A stretch of 64,000 nucleotides of DNA from Chrysomallon squamiferum (Eukaryota; Mollusca; Gastropoda; Neomphalida; Peltospiridae): the NCBI GenBank assembly GCA_012295275.1, contig CM022679.1:25062407-25126406 (forward strand), in the 5' to 3' direction. A program made the position numbers and the translations under genes. The notes beneath the pieces were generated by a model, which was not told where the DNA came from, made no database searches, and saw nothing but the letters and a program-made list of their open reading frames with translations. This document shows positions 45,290 through 56,723 of this stretch, one piece after another. How positions within the stretch are numbered: the first letter of the stretch is position 1; the number at the start of each line of letters is the position of its first letter.

Positions 45290-45500
45290 TCAGAAGAAAT
45301 GAAATGTGAATTGTATACACTGGCAATAATCTGCAGAGAATTGCTCATCATCCTCGCATTGGAAGTCTTCTGCTTTTATGTGAAGCATTTTCCAATCAAA
45401 TCCAGTCACCTTTCTGAGATTTAATTACAGTCTGCAGCACTGTCAATGAACTGTCCATGTTGTACTGGATGCAGTTCAGCAGATTTCTCTTCCTTGCTTT
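45290..45500. promoter_or_regulatory. Complex-sequence island
   Basis: Mixed sequence with 'gcagagaattgctcatcatc', 'ctcgcattggaagtcttctg' and 'cagcactgtcaatgaactg'. No open frame. Weak candidate. Confidence 0.22.
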
Positions 45501-45561
45501 TTTTGCAGTGTTAGAAGAACAATGTACTGCAGTGTTGGTTAAATGTGAAAATCAGATCTAG

Positions 45562-45562
<1 letters not shown>

Positions 45563-45634
<72 letters not shown>
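45563..45634. repeat. (GT)n microsatellite
   Basis: Uninterrupted array of about 72 bp. Confidence 0.98.
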
Positions 45635-45635
<1 letters not shown>

Positions 45636-45676
45636 TGGATGGCTGTATCAATCCTTCTTCATGTCCAGATTAAGTT

Positions 45677-45919
45677 ATTTATTTCCTGTTCCAGATTGTT
45701 CCCCATGACTTGTTGTAAAAGTGGTTGTATTAGAATTCTTGTTTATAGGTGATGTGTATGAATGATCCCTTGCTGTTTTTATATAAAAAAATGTACATGA
45801 AAGGTTTTCTTTGATGTTTGAAATACAATAGCTGTTTGTAGAAAAATGATCAATAAAAAGCTTTGTCACTATAAAAACAATGGTTAAATTGAGATATAAA
45901 TAGATAAGACAGATGGTTA
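45677..45919 (+). repeat. Dispersed repeat R2, copy 1
   Basis: About 240 bp that matches 56379-56628 in the same orientation at roughly 90% identity. Shared blocks include 'ccagattgttccccatgac', 'ttgtattagaattcttgttt', 'ggtgatgtgtatgaatgatc', 'tgtacatgaaaggttttc' and 'aaaatgatcaataaaaag'. Not coding. It starts 43 bp after the GT array. Nature unknown: a mobile-element piece or a segmental duplication. Confidence 0.95.
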
Positions 45920-45929
45920 AAAGGATTTT

Positions 45930-47025
45930 TTTTTCATACACACAAACTACATAAACACAAATAATCACATGTATATACATGCACACACAAACGAAAAATA
46001 TATATGCATATAATTTTACATGCTCATGCACATGCATACATGCAGATATAATAGATCATATATTTTAAGTTATGCTTTTGTTTTTAATTTCAGTAAGAGA
46101 CTATTTACTGAAATTCTAAGATATTCCTTTGGCTTTCTTAAGACTATCTATGTGAGAAACATTTCCTTTTCTATTTTTTCTCTTATTGTTTTTAAATGCA
46201 ATATTTAACACAATACTATTCCTATTAGTGGAAATCAACATATTACAAATATATAGATTATGGACAGTATTTTGTCTGACATGTAAACATTTTTAGAAAA
46301 TTTGTACATGAATTGTTATCATGATTAGCTACTTAGGAAACTAAAAGAAACAATCTTTTTTTTAAATTTTCTTCACTGGTATTATTTCTTACTTAAACCA
46401 TTGATTAAAAACAGGCACTTTTTAAAAAAAATGATTCCATATGTTTTTCAAACCTCAGAAAGATATTCATGATTTGAGAATTTCATGGAAAAAAAAAAAA
46501 ATCACCCTGAACACAAATCCAATTGCTGTTTGTTAGAGTGCATCTGTTTTCTTAGTGGGACCTTTATGGTGGCTATTGGGTGTAAGTGTTGTTTTGATCT
46601 GCATACATATTACAGTATTATCAGTAACTTGATATCTGAATAAGAAAACCATCAAACTAAAGTTTCCTATATATATACTAAAAAATCAAAAAATCAGCCA
46701 TGTTTGAAGTTTATGCGTCTTTCTTCAGTAATAAACCAAACTGTTGTTTGTTGTAAGATTTTCATCTGTACTTTGGACTGTCAAGAAAGTGTGTCAAGGA
46801 AGTCTATTTGCTTTAATCCAAACCCACATCTTTTTCTTTTGGGAAAAACTAATTGCATTGAAGGGTAAGTAAGAAATATTGCTGACAGACTGTATTTGCA
46901 GCAGTGACAGAGGTGAAATAAGCAAACTACAAGTTGATTAATTTGATTGGTTTGAACATACAAACCCAGACATAACTAGTCAGATGGTTAATGGGGAGTC
47001 ACACAACAAATTAATGTGTCACATT
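45930..47025. other. AT-rich spacer
   Basis: 'acatacatgcacacacaaac'-type words near 45940-46045, an A run at 46489-46500. Short frames have no domain. No gene seen. Confidence 0.5.
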
Positions 47026-47027
47026 CG

Positions 47028-47360
47028 TAGATACATGCAGAGATAGACTCTACTTTTCTTGGTGTTCTACTGAACTGACATTTTATGGTTATGATCTTTT
47101 GCCTCTGTGTTATATTTTATTTAGGTTCCATTATTTCTTTGGTATACACAGATACATATTGTACTTTGTTTCAACTCATTAAATTAATGTTTATAGACTG
47201 ATGCCTATGTGTTATTTAAAAAAAAAAAAATTTGTTTTTCTTGGATTCTATCATTGCTGAAGTATACACAGATACATGCAATGACAGATTGTACATTCTT
47301 GATAGTATACTAAGATGGCTTTGGATGGTTACAATTATTTTGTCCTCTTTGTTTTATCTA
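47028..47360 (+). repeat. Degenerate tandem repeat, three units of about 120 bp
   Basis: 'atacacagatacatgcaatg', 'acagattgtac', 'ttcttggtgttctactga' and 'ttggatggttacaattattt' recur with divergence from about 47028, 47150 and 47268. The last unit is joined to the TCTA/ATCT-rich tract that follows. Confidence 0.6.
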
Positions 47361-47515
47361 TCTACATTTATATATCTGTATCTTATTTATATGTTTGTAT
47401 ATATCTATATCTATATCTGTATCTTTATCTGTTTCTATATGTCTATATATCTATATCAATATCTTTATATATCTGTATCTATATCTATCTATTTTTCTAT
47501 CTATATTTTTCTCCT
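47354..47515. repeat. (ATCTAT)n degenerate microsatellite
   Basis: TATCTATATCTGTATCT words over about 160 bp. Tyr/Ile/Leu-rich frames across it are artefacts. 47520-48235 is AT-rich spacer with CATA words near 47995-48060 and AAG-rich sequence near 48090-48125. Confidence 0.9.
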
Positions 47516-48239
47516 TGCCAATTTCATCATTTGCCACTTAAATCATTAGTTCCTTGATCATTTTGAACATTTTATCACACATCTATTTAATCTATATCAT
47601 GCCTAGAAAAATATTTACAGTTAAAAATTGAACTGACAGTTTCATTAGGGACTCAGGTTTAGCATGCAGACTGGTAACATTACCTTGAGAAATCTGTCAG
47701 AATTTAATAAACCAGTTTGTTACCACATTATTAAATTAGTTTATAAAATTAATTTTTTCTGACTCAGATTATATAATCACTTTATAAACTGGTTTCCTTA
47801 AGCTCAATCAATTTTTATGTGAACTATTTAAAGCATTTTTGAAATAAAAAAGAAGAAAAATTATATGTTATGGATTACGGTAATAAATTTAATATCAGTT
47901 TGCCAATAACCATAACTGATCTGATTTGATCAAATTGTCAATAATTATAATGGATTTGATCATGGGGTTAAAAAGAAATAAAAAAGTACTTACACACACA
48001 TACAGGCATACATAACCACAAGAACATACATATATACATACAGACATATACACATATACAAGAAAACAAAAAGAAAGTAATATATAACGAAAATGAAAAA
48101 AAAGAAAAAGAAGAAGAAAGAAAAGGTTGCACTTTAAAGACCATTTCAGTCCCTCTCCCCTCAGAAAATGAAGCAGTCATATCTTATTAATTTTTAAACA
48201 TCCATTTTTCTCTCTGCTTCAGTAATAAAATTTTTTTAT

Positions 48240-48690
48240 TTCTTAACCCTGGGGCCTTCTGCAGACCAGAAATCAATTGGTTCCTGTTGGGCGATCGTGC
48301 TTAAGTAGGGCTGTCCAAGCAATTTACTTAAAGCATTTACAGATTATCCTGCCTCAGAGCTATCAATGAGTGCACTTCTCTGGAAATACATGTTTCGGAA
48401 ATGACACCTTCACTTGTTTAAAACCTTCATGACCATTTGTTGATGCCTCGATGGTCTTAATTTAGCAACGTTGTCTGCAGCCACAACGTCCATTGATGAC
48501 TGCCAAACTAATACAGAATGTGGTGAATTATTTAGTTAAAGAAAATCACGGAGACAGAAAATGAAATGTTTGTCTAAAAAAAAAAAATTGGCATTAACTG
48601 TGTGGTCCGAAGTGTTAATGGCGTAAGTCGAAGGATTTGTTGTAGAAGTTGAGGTAATTTGTTGCTGCACAATTTAAAAAGTAATTTGAT
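48240..48690. promoter_or_regulatory. Large complex-sequence island
   Basis: About 440 bp of mixed sequence with 'cctgttgggcgatcgtgc', 'caagcaatttacttaaagc', 'acagattatcctgcctc', 'ccaaactaatacagaatgtg' and 'gatgcctcgatggtc'. CTTAA-type (NK-class) and TAAT-type homeodomain cores are present. No frame is open. One of the better candidates for a conserved non-coding element. Confidence 0.37.
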
Positions 48691-48841
48691 TAATTTAATT
48701 GGAATAAAATTTTTTTTTTTATTTCTGGTTTTGCTCCTTGTCTGACAGCAAATTGTATCCTGTTTAATTTGTTTGAAGATGTGGTTACCTTGATGCCTTT
48801 TTCTTAATATTAAATCCTGTTTTTTTTTTTTATTATTAAAT

Positions 48842-48842
48842 A

Positions 48843-48879
<37 letters not shown>

Positions 48880-48892
48880 TATTTATTTAAAT
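48842..48892. repeat. (ATT)n microsatellite
   Basis: ATT array of about 38 bp grading into ATTT. Confidence 0.96.
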
Positions 48893-48902
48893 GTTTTATG
48901 AT

Positions 48903-49082
48903 GGAATTTTGGGACTGAAGTTCTGTGGAATTGTGAAACTAAAGTTCTATAGAATTTTGTATCTGAAGTTCCATAAAATTTTGGGCCAGAAGTTCTATGG
49001 AATTTTGGAATTGATTTCTGTAGAATATTGGAATTGACTTTCTATGGAATTTTGGAACTGAAGTTCTATGAAATTTTGTAAC
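48903..49082 (+). repeat. 24-bp minisatellite, about 7.5 copies
   Basis: The unit is 'ggaattttggaactgaag' followed by 'ttctat'. Units begin at 48903, 48927, 48951, 48975, 48999, 49022, 49046 and 49070: all 24 bp apart except one of 23. The frame is open through the first units but is broken by the 23-bp unit; no coding role is implied. Confidence 0.95.
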
Positions 49083-49089
49083 TTTATTA

Positions 49090-49580
49090 GCAAGAATCCT
49101 TAAGCATTCGGTCCTCACAATTTTTTTCTTTCAAAAATGACCTTGCATTTAAATGAAAACCTGCATGCAAGAGATACGTTTACAAGTCACAGTTACATGA
49201 AAAGGTGAACAGCCACAAAGATTAATAATGATCTCTGCTGTCTTCTTAACAGTGACGAAGATAAATTATGTTTTCAAATTGAAGTTTTCAAGTTGTATAC
49301 ATTGCTAGTCTGATGTTCACTATAACATTTTTCGTTTTTTTTACACTCATCAGTGTATGAAAGCTTTGATTTTTCTCAGAAATGTTGCTTGACTCAAGGA
49401 CATTTTCTGTGCAGGTTTTTTAAAAGAATATTTGTATAGAGTTTGCATAGTGTCATAATATGATTAATTATGTAAATGTTTAATTATGGAACAGCTTTAG
49501 TAGATTCTATGTGTGTTAGAAGTGTATATTTCAATAAAACAATAAAAAGTTTGAAAATCTTAAGCACCTCTATGAATATG
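49090..49580. other. AT-rich spacer
   Basis: Unique AT-rich sequence. No gene seen. Confidence 0.5.
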
Positions 49581-49584
49581 TAAA

Positions 49585-49588
49585 TAGA

Positions 49589-49625
<37 letters not shown>

Positions 49626-49656
49626 ATGGTGACAATAATAATTATAATAATAACAA

Positions 49657-49691
<35 letters not shown>

Positions 49692-49717
49692 ATAATAATG
49701 GTAATAATAGTAATAAT
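49585..49717. repeat. (AAAT)n and (GTA/AAT)n microsatellites
   Basis: AAAT array at 49587-49622, then AAT words, then GTA array at 49657-49690, then AAT/GTAAT words up to the R3 copy. Confidence 0.96.
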
Positions 49718-49810
49718 ACACTCAACCCACCATTTTAAATTCTGAGAAAATATGGGAAATGTACAAATCTTCTCAAACACCCCATTGACTAAATTATTCT
49801 GATTCCTACT
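49718..49810 (+). repeat. Dispersed repeat R3, copy 1
   Basis: Matches 56286-56376 in the same orientation: 'taaattctgagaaaat', 'gggaaatgtacaaatctt' and 'aaattattctgattc' are shared. Both copies are preceded by AAT/GTA arrays, so the microsatellite may be part of the repeat. Confidence 0.92.
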
Positions 49811-49964
49811 ATATAATCACAGCAAAATAAGTTGATCTGCTGGGAAAGTAAAAACTGAATATAAAGTAAATTTACTTCTGTATATTATACTACATTGTAA
49901 ATATTAATATATTTGCCTTTTCTAACATTTTATGTTTTCCAGACAACCTTTCCCCTCTGGGTTG

Positions 49965-50155
49965 ACTGTAGTAATAATAATAAGAACAATAAGAGTAATA
50001 ATGATAATAATGATGATAATAATGATAATAATAGTAATAATGATAATAATAATAATAATAATGACTAATAGTAATAATGATGATGACGATGATGATGATA
50101 ATAATAATAGTACCAATGATAATAAATGATGATAATAATGATAATAATAGTAATG
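49965..50155. repeat. Imperfect (AAT/GAT)n array
   Basis: About 190 bp of AAT, GAT and AGT triplets. Open frames on both strands (Ile, Met, Tyr, Asp, Asn runs) are its translation. Confidence 0.95.
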
Positions 50156-50169
50156 AACCCCTAAAGACA

Positions 50170-51990
50170 AAAGAAAAACAAAAAGGAAGAATGAAAGCAG
50201 CCAATAAAGGAGAAAGAAGATATTTTTTGGAAAGTTTATTTTGCAGAAAATTGAAAACTCAGTGTCATCTAGTTTAATACTGTCTGAAATAAGAGGCTAT
50301 TTATTTTGTTAAACTGCTCCATTGCTGTCACTCTCCGCTTATTGGAAATGAGAGCTGAAAAACCATTTTTTTTTTTTTTGAAAAAAAAAAAAAAAAAAAA
50401 AACATGTCTTGAAAAGTTTCAACTGCTGCAGTTAATATCTGCCATTCTCACTTGGATAAGCTTAATGAAAGAATTTATTTTACAAAGCTAGCTGTGTTTT
50501 TACCATTAGACTGAATGATTGAAAGAAAACATAAAAACTCGACACATTTTTAATAGTAATAGTTATTATGTCTCCCAATACATCCTTTCTGTACATTTTT
50601 GTTGTGGAAAAAGAAGAAATATGTTGCTGTCTTTTCAGTCTGCTATCAGTTATTTAGATGACATTTTAAATGTAAGTTGCTATTTTGGCAGGAATGCACT
50701 TTTTACAGGTATTGTTATCGTAACACTGGTTATAGAGTATCATCTGGATTGGGAAATGAGATCAGCAACAAAGACTGATCCTGTGGCCAATGACTTTTGT
50801 CATTAAGGAGTGACCTATAATCTATTTCTTAATGTAGTCAGAACAAAAAGTACATTTTGAAGATCTCTGAATATTGTTACAGAACACAAACAATGTAACG
50901 TTTCTTTCATGCTTTGTGTAAAAGTTTAAATTTCCCATATCACTGATAATAAAGTAATGTATTAAAATGATAAACTGTAGAAGTAAATGTTGTTGTTGTG
51001 TTTTTTAAATTAAAAGAAAGAAAATTTCCTCAAAATATTGGCTGGTTACACTCTGACAGTTACATCAAGTTACAGTCAAAATCCTTGCAAAGAAATTGTT
51101 TTTACATTTCATACTTTGAACCAAAAATATTGCAAATTAAAATTTGTGTTATATTTATATAATTGTTTTTTACAAAGGTTACTAAGCAAGGTTATTGAAA
51201 GAGAAATGTCCAAGATGGTTACCGTGTGAAAGTTAGATGTGAAGGGAAAATTATAATTATTTGTTTATGGTGAGAAACATTTTGAATGTTACTGATTCAG
51301 AAGCTGACTTTTGTTTTCCCCATTGCATCATGGAGAAAACTGGCCAACAGACACACAAAGGTTCATGTTGCAAGTTGTGATAATCTGTTGATGCTCTATG
51401 TTAATTCTGTTGATAGAAAAATGTGTTGATGATCACTGTTTTATTGATGAATGTCACAAACACATTATCTGTAAGGTGTAAGCGTTCCAGACTGTCAAAG
51501 AGATTGGCATATTTAATGAATTCTTTAAAACAGTTATGTAAACTCCAAAATACACTTTCAGCTAAATAAAAGGATATTAAAAATAACTTGACAAAAGGAT
51601 ATTAAAATATCTTTTGAAACAGAGTTTTAAACTTATTTAGATATATAATTAAGTAAGTACTGTATTAAGTAGCCTATGAATCACTGATGATGTAATTTGT
51701 AAAATGACATTGGAACAAGTGATGCATTGTTAATAAGAATATTGAAAATAAAGCGTAATGGATTTCCTAACCTAAAACAATGATAGTAAACACAAATTAA
51801 ACATACATTCATTCAAGAATGTACATTAAAAGCATGAAACTAAATTTCCTAAGATACTTTTGCAATTACAAAGTATACTATAGACATGAAAAGACATGAA
51901 ACAGAGATAAAAATGAATTCCCCAAATGATTTTAAAAACAGAATTTTAAAATGGATCTGTCTTCAGAGAATTGTTCAGAATGCATGATCA
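50170..51990. other. Unique AT-rich sequence, no gene seen
   Basis: Contains T and A runs at 50367-50402. Frames of 61-95 codons at 50306, 50519 and 51038 show no recognised domain. 'aaaaggatattaaaa' is repeated at 51569 and 51594. Confidence 0.45.
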
Positions 51991-51999
51991 CTCAACCAA

Positions 52000-52675
52000 A
52001 AATTTTGCAAATTTTTAAAACTGTATTAAATTTTATTACTAGTTATACAACAGCAAGTTATTATTTTTTGCAATGTCATCTCTTGCAAAATTTTTAAAAC
52101 TATTAAATTTTATTGTTAGTTACACAACAGTGAGTTTTTATTTTTTAACAATGTCATCTCTTGCAAATTTCTCTTCCAGTAGTAACACAACCCACTTCAA
52201 CTTTGACTCTGCCAAATTTGTAGCTATTAAGTTTTAGTAACATGACAGTGCATTATCTTTTTCACAGTGTAGACTCTCACAGTGTCCTTTTTCAAAAGCT
52301 GTACAACACCATTCAGTCCTTGATTTTATCAGGTTCTGAAAAAATGTTACTTGCTACTGATAAAACATAATAGAGACCTTTTTTTTTTTTTTTTTTTTTT
52401 TACTGCATTAACTCTAACAAATTTCTTTTTGAGTTGTTACAAGACCTCCTTCAATCCTTGTTTCTGCCAAATGTTTAAACTATATTTACCTTTTACTGGT
52501 AGCAACATAAAAGTAACTTATTTTAACAATGTCAAACACTCAAAAATTCAATATTTGATTGTGCTTAATTTTGAAACTATATTACATTTTACCAGTAGAA
52601 ATTATTATTATTATTTTTTTCAATACCATGCTAACAAATTCTTTTTTCAATTATTAAACAATCCTTTTCCCATGA
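52000..52675 (+). repeat. Degenerate higher-order tandem repeat with alternating A and B subunits
   Basis: Subunit A (about 70-75 bp) is 'gcaaatttttaaaactatta', 'aattttattagtag', 'ttacacaacagtgagttatt', then 'acaatgtcatctctt'. Subunit B (about 50-60 bp) is 'gcaaatttctttttcgagtt', 'gttacaacacaacc', 'cttcaatccttgattctg'. The visible order is A A B A B A B A A B, with a T run (52379-52400) in one copy. Repetition is clear; exact borders are approximate. Confidence 0.72.
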
Positions 52676-52760
52676 AAAAAAAAAGAAAGAAAAAAAAAGA
52701 AAAAAGAAGAAGCTAAACCTGTGTAGAGTGATGAAGAAAGGAAAAGAAGAAGAAGATTAA
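52675..52760. repeat. AAG-rich purine tract
   Basis: A-rich then 'gaagaagaag' words closing the array. Confidence 0.85.
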
Positions 52761-52784
52761 CATATAGATACAGACAAACACTGA

Positions 52785-53060
52785 GAGAGTTAATCTGTGT
52801 TGTTTGTCGTATCACTGTAGCCGTCTGGGCTGGATGCAGTTTTCATAAATGGCTGGAGATCAATATTTTGCCATAACATGATGTTATTTTCAATCAAAAC
52901 CTCTTCAGATCCAATTTCCTAAACTTTTGGTCAACCTCTGATGCCCTGCAGTCCATGATCCCATCAAACTGAGTCCAGTGTTGGATATTGGAATGTTAAC
53001 AGTGTTAAGCTAACACCATGCAAGGCTCATCTTCATTTGCCTCAAATGAAAATATATTTT
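52785..53060. promoter_or_regulatory. Complex-sequence island
   Basis: Mixed sequence with 'gtttgtcgtatcactgtag', 'ccgtctgggctggatgc', 'ataaatggctggagatcaat' and 'cctgcagtccatgatcccat'. No open frame of note. Candidate non-coding element. Confidence 0.28.
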
Positions 53061-53535
53061 ATACATGAGTTAAAAACAGTCACTGACAGGATCTCTTTGA
53101 TTTGTTGACGATAATATTTGTACTATATCAGAAGTAAGAAGCAGTTAATTTTTGTATAAATAGTTGATTGTTACATACATCCTAAAAGAATGTTATTGTC
53201 CTTATTATTTGATCATATAGTATATTTTTTTTTTTTTTAGCATTCTGTAGCTGGGTGCTTGGAATAGTGACAAGAAAAATGTTAGGTTATAGGATGATTA
53301 CTTCTGTAGTACATCCATTGGGCTATTTCCCAATCCAGCTTTATCAAAGGCTTTTATTATTATTATTTGTTTTCTTATCCAAGTGTTGCAGTTTTATCTT
53401 TGTAAACAAACCAGAAGTTTTCACTGTGTCTGCAACATAGTGGTGTTATAGTACTATTATGTCAGAATACTAAAACATCTTTTTTATTTACAATTCTGAA
53501 ACTGAAATATTGTTACAACACTCTGATACAGCCTT
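53060..53535. other. AT-rich spacer
   Basis: T run at 53226-53239, otherwise unique AT-rich sequence. The 61-codon frame has no domain. Confidence 0.48.
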
Positions 53536-53539
53536 TTTA

Positions 53540-53540
53540 T

Positions 53541-53598
<58 letters not shown>
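53540..53598. repeat. (GT)n microsatellite
   Basis: GT array of about 58 bp. 53600-54450 is unique sequence; an 80-codon frame at 53787-54029 shows no recognised domain. Confidence 0.97.
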
Positions 53599-53599
<1 letters not shown>

Positions 53600-54461
53600 C
53601 TTGTTTGATAAATAGAAAATTCTGGATGTCATGTTTAACAAATTAGTATCAGATTTTAACGTCATGTAATAATTGAACTGAAATTCATAAAGGCATCTTT
53701 CTAACTACGAGACTCTTTAACAACAGCTTTTAAAAGCTTACAGTTTAATCCGGTCCTGGTCTTACATCTATCTATCCAGTCAGACAATGAGAAGGATCAG
53801 GCACTGGGAAACATGCTTAAACCATTGCCTGACAGACTCTGGTTACAAAACATTTGTATCTGTATGCACATTTCAGCTTAATCACCTCAGTGTCATGGAT
53901 AAACAACCCATTTCACTATCTGCACTTTATTACCACCGTGTTTTCTGCTGTTACAAAGAAAATAACTTCTCCCAGCTTTATTGCAGTTATAAAAAACTGA
54001 GTAAAGATCCATTATATGAGGCGGATTAATCGGGAAGAAGAAAATGGTGGCTTGATTTTAATGATTAACCTTCTGTGATTTCAATCCATTGCACAATTTA
54101 ATTATCTCTACCAATCTTCCAACAATAGCAGTTCTTTCTCTATTGCTTAATCCAGAAGATTTATTTTCAAGTTGTGAGATTTTGCAAAAAAATATTTAAA
54201 ACAATTTCTCAGTGGTGAAGTTGTAAAAAGAAGTGTGATTATCTTTTATAGAATTAACCCTTTTCACTCACACATTTTAAGGATAATAACTTGGGTTTGC
54301 AGTTGTCATCAAGTAAATAAAAAAAGGAGAAGAATTGAAAAAAAGGAGAAATGAATTCGGAAAAAAAAACCTGAAAGAGAAATAAAGTTAAAAAGATACC
54401 ATAGTAACAGTGAATAAAGAGAAAAAAATGTTAATAATACTAAAATAAATAAATACAGTTT

Positions 54462-54481
54462 GTATATATATATGTGTGTTG

Positions 54482-54524
<43 letters not shown>

Positions 54525-54545
54525 TGTGGTTTGTGTGTATGCATG
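54462..54545. repeat. AT then (GT)n microsatellite
   Basis: AT run at 54463-54474 leads into GT arrays (54486-54520) and GTTTGTGTGG words. Confidence 0.95.
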
Positions 54546-54641
54546 TGTTAAACTTACAAGTAAACTCAGTGATTCTCAAAAACTTCCACAAACATTCAAA
54601 TTCCCTCTAGCACATATTTCATTTCTAATTTTATATTACAT

Positions 54642-54715
54642 ACACCATCACCACCACCACCATCACCACCACCAACAACAGTAATAACAATGAATGATAG
54701 TAGTAGTGGTAAAGA
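54642..54715. repeat. (CAC/CCA)n triplet patch
   Basis: 'catcaccaccaccaccatca' and related triplets, then AAC/AGT triplets. Confidence 0.92.
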
Positions 54716-54961
54716 ATCTGAAAATGATAAATAGCATCATAACTGCATGTTTCAAGTGTCTGCAAACATTTAAAACCTTACATCTTCAAACACGTTGCAA
54801 ACCTTCTACATTAAGCTTTCCAAAAAAAAGATATAAATAAAAAATAAAAAACCTATCTCCCTATAATATGATGTTCTGATCTCTCTCTCTCAAAAAACAG
54901 AACAAAGAATACATAATAAAGAAGAAGAAGAAGAAAATAATAAAGAAAGGAAATAAAGACA

Positions 54962-55035
54962 TTGTAATGGCTGGAAGCTTTCAGCCGTGTATTGATTATG
55001 TAATCTTACATGTTGAAACACTTAGCAAAACTTAG
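54962..55035 (+). repeat. Dispersed repeat R1, copy a
   Basis: 'taatggctggaagctttcag', 'attgattatgtaatcttaca' and 'ttgaaacacttagcaaaact' match the copies at 55590-55677 and 56724-56811, all in one orientation. Slightly shortened in the middle compared with them. Preceded by AAG/AAT-rich sequence. Confidence 0.88.
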
Positions 55036-55163
55036 GTCTTTCAGAATAAACTAGTAGATAGTCTGATAAACTATACATCATAGAGGATGTTTCTTTTATT
55101 GTTTGTAACTTTTCTTTAGTTTGTTTCAGAATTATTAGACTTCTTGAAAAAATGTTGTAGTAA

Positions 55164-55164
<1 letters not shown>

Positions 55165-55226
<62 letters not shown>

Positions 55227-55242
55227 TAATAATAATAATAAT

Positions 55243-55336
<94 letters not shown>
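55165..55336. repeat. Long (AAT)n microsatellite
   Basis: About 57 AAT triplets, interrupted only by two 'taattaat' steps (near 55227 and 55249). The longest trinucleotide array here. Degenerate AAT/AAC/AAAT sequence continues to 55550. Confidence 0.98.
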
Positions 55337-55338
<2 letters not shown>

Positions 55339-55589
55339 CAATAGTAATAATAATAATAGTAATAATAAAAATAATTGTCATATAACATTTTCATATTATA
55401 TTACTATTACTACTATTATTATTTATATAATAATAATAATAATAATAATAATGATAATAATAATAACAATAAAACAACAATAACAACAACAACAAAAACA
55501 TAATAAATAAATAAATAAATAAATAAATTTAAATTAATTAATTAATTAATGTAAAGTAAGACTAGAAAATAAGAAAGGAATTGAAACTA

Positions 55590-55677
55590 AAGAAATGGCT
55601 GCATGCTGTTATGGCTTTAAGCTTTTAACTCATATTGATTGGGTAACCTTACAACTTGAAACACTTAGCAAAACACA
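55590..55677 (+). repeat. Dispersed repeat R1, copy b
   Basis: 'agaaatggctgcatgctg', 'ctttaagcttttaactca', 'attgattgggtaaccttaca' and 'cttgaaacacttagcaaaac'. Closest to copy c. Confidence 0.93.
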
Positions 55678-55698
55678 TTGACTTATTTCTTGTTAGAA

Positions 55699-56062
55699 GC
55701 TGTACCAGGTACATACACACTAGTCTTGTACCAGGTACATACACACTAGTCTTGTACCAGGTACATACACACTAGTCTTGTACCATGTACATACACACTA
55801 GTCTTGTACCAGGTACATACATACTAGTCTTGTACCACGTACATACACACTAGTCTTGTACCACGTACATACATACTAGTCTTGTACCAGGTACATACAT
55901 ACTAGTCTTGTACCAGGTACATACACACTAGTCTTGTACCACGTACATATGTACTAGTTTTGTACCAGGTACATACATACTAGTCTTGTACCAGGTACAT
56001 ACACACTAGTCTTGTACCAGGTACATACATACTAGTCTTGTACCACATACATACATACTAGT
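55699..56062 (+). repeat. 26-bp minisatellite, exactly 14 copies
   Basis: Fourteen uninterrupted 26-bp units of 'cttgtaccaggtacatacac' followed by 'actagt'. ACTAGT ends each unit at 55724 and every 26 bp to 56062. Most variation is at three places: GG/CG/TG after 'tacca', C/T in 'acaCact' or 'acaTact', and scattered changes in unit 10. Each typical unit holds GTACC-A-GGTAC, an odd-centre palindrome. Too regular and too close in sequence to be old. Direct repeats without spacers, so not CRISPR. Confidence 0.98.
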
Positions 56063-56141
56063 CTTGATGATTCTGATTCTTTATTTTTAGTTACTTCATC
56101 CTGAAATGTGACTACAACAACAACAGCAAAAAAAACAATCC

Positions 56142-56142
<1 letters not shown>

Positions 56143-56193
<51 letters not shown>

Positions 56194-56211
56194 GTAGTAG
56201 TAGTAATAACA

Positions 56212-56256
<45 letters not shown>

Positions 56257-56285
56257 TTAGTAGTAGTAATAACAATAATAATAAT
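56143..56285. repeat. (AAT)n arrays with AGT/AAC interruptions
   Basis: Two AAT arrays (about 56143-56190 and 56215-56252) around 'agtagtagtagtaataac'. They lead directly into R3 copy 2, as at 49.7 kb. Confidence 0.96.
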
Positions 56286-56376
56286 ACACTCTACCCCCTA
56301 TTTAAATTCTGAGAAAATTTGGGAAATGTACAAATCTTTTCAAATATCCAGTTAGTAAATTATTCTGATTCTTACT
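56286..56376 (+). repeat. Dispersed repeat R3, copy 2
   Basis: Partner of 49718-49810. It directly abuts R2 copy 2, whereas at 49.8 kb R3 is followed by unrelated DNA. Confidence 0.92.
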
Positions 56377-56378
56377 GC

Positions 56379-56628
56379 ATTTATTTCCTGTTCCAGATTG
56401 TTCCCCATGACTTGTTGTAAAATTGGTTGTATTAGAATTCTTGTTTGTAGGTGATGTGTATGAATGATCCATTGCTCTTCATAAAAAAAAAAAAAAAACC
56501 CAATGTACATGAAAGGTTTTCTTTGATGTTTGAAACACAATAGCTGTTTGTAGAAAAATGATCAATAAAAAGGTTTGCCACTGTAAAAACAATGCTTTAA
56601 TTTAGATATAAATATATAAGACAAATTA
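56379..56628 (+). repeat. Dispersed repeat R2, copy 2
   Basis: Partner of 45677-45919, about 90% identical, with a longer A run (56479-56496) as the main difference. Followed by A-rich and AAT sequence and then R1 copy c. Confidence 0.95.
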
Positions 56629-56723
56629 ACAAAAATTAAAAATAAAAAAAATCAAGGGCAAAAATAATAGTAATAATAATAATAATAAAAATAAAAATAT
56701 CAGAATAAAGAAACTGGAATGGA

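Noticed and set aside
55699-56062. Regular repeats resembling a CRISPR array
   Set aside because: Units abut directly with no unique spacers and the DNA is eukaryotic in texture; it is a minisatellite.
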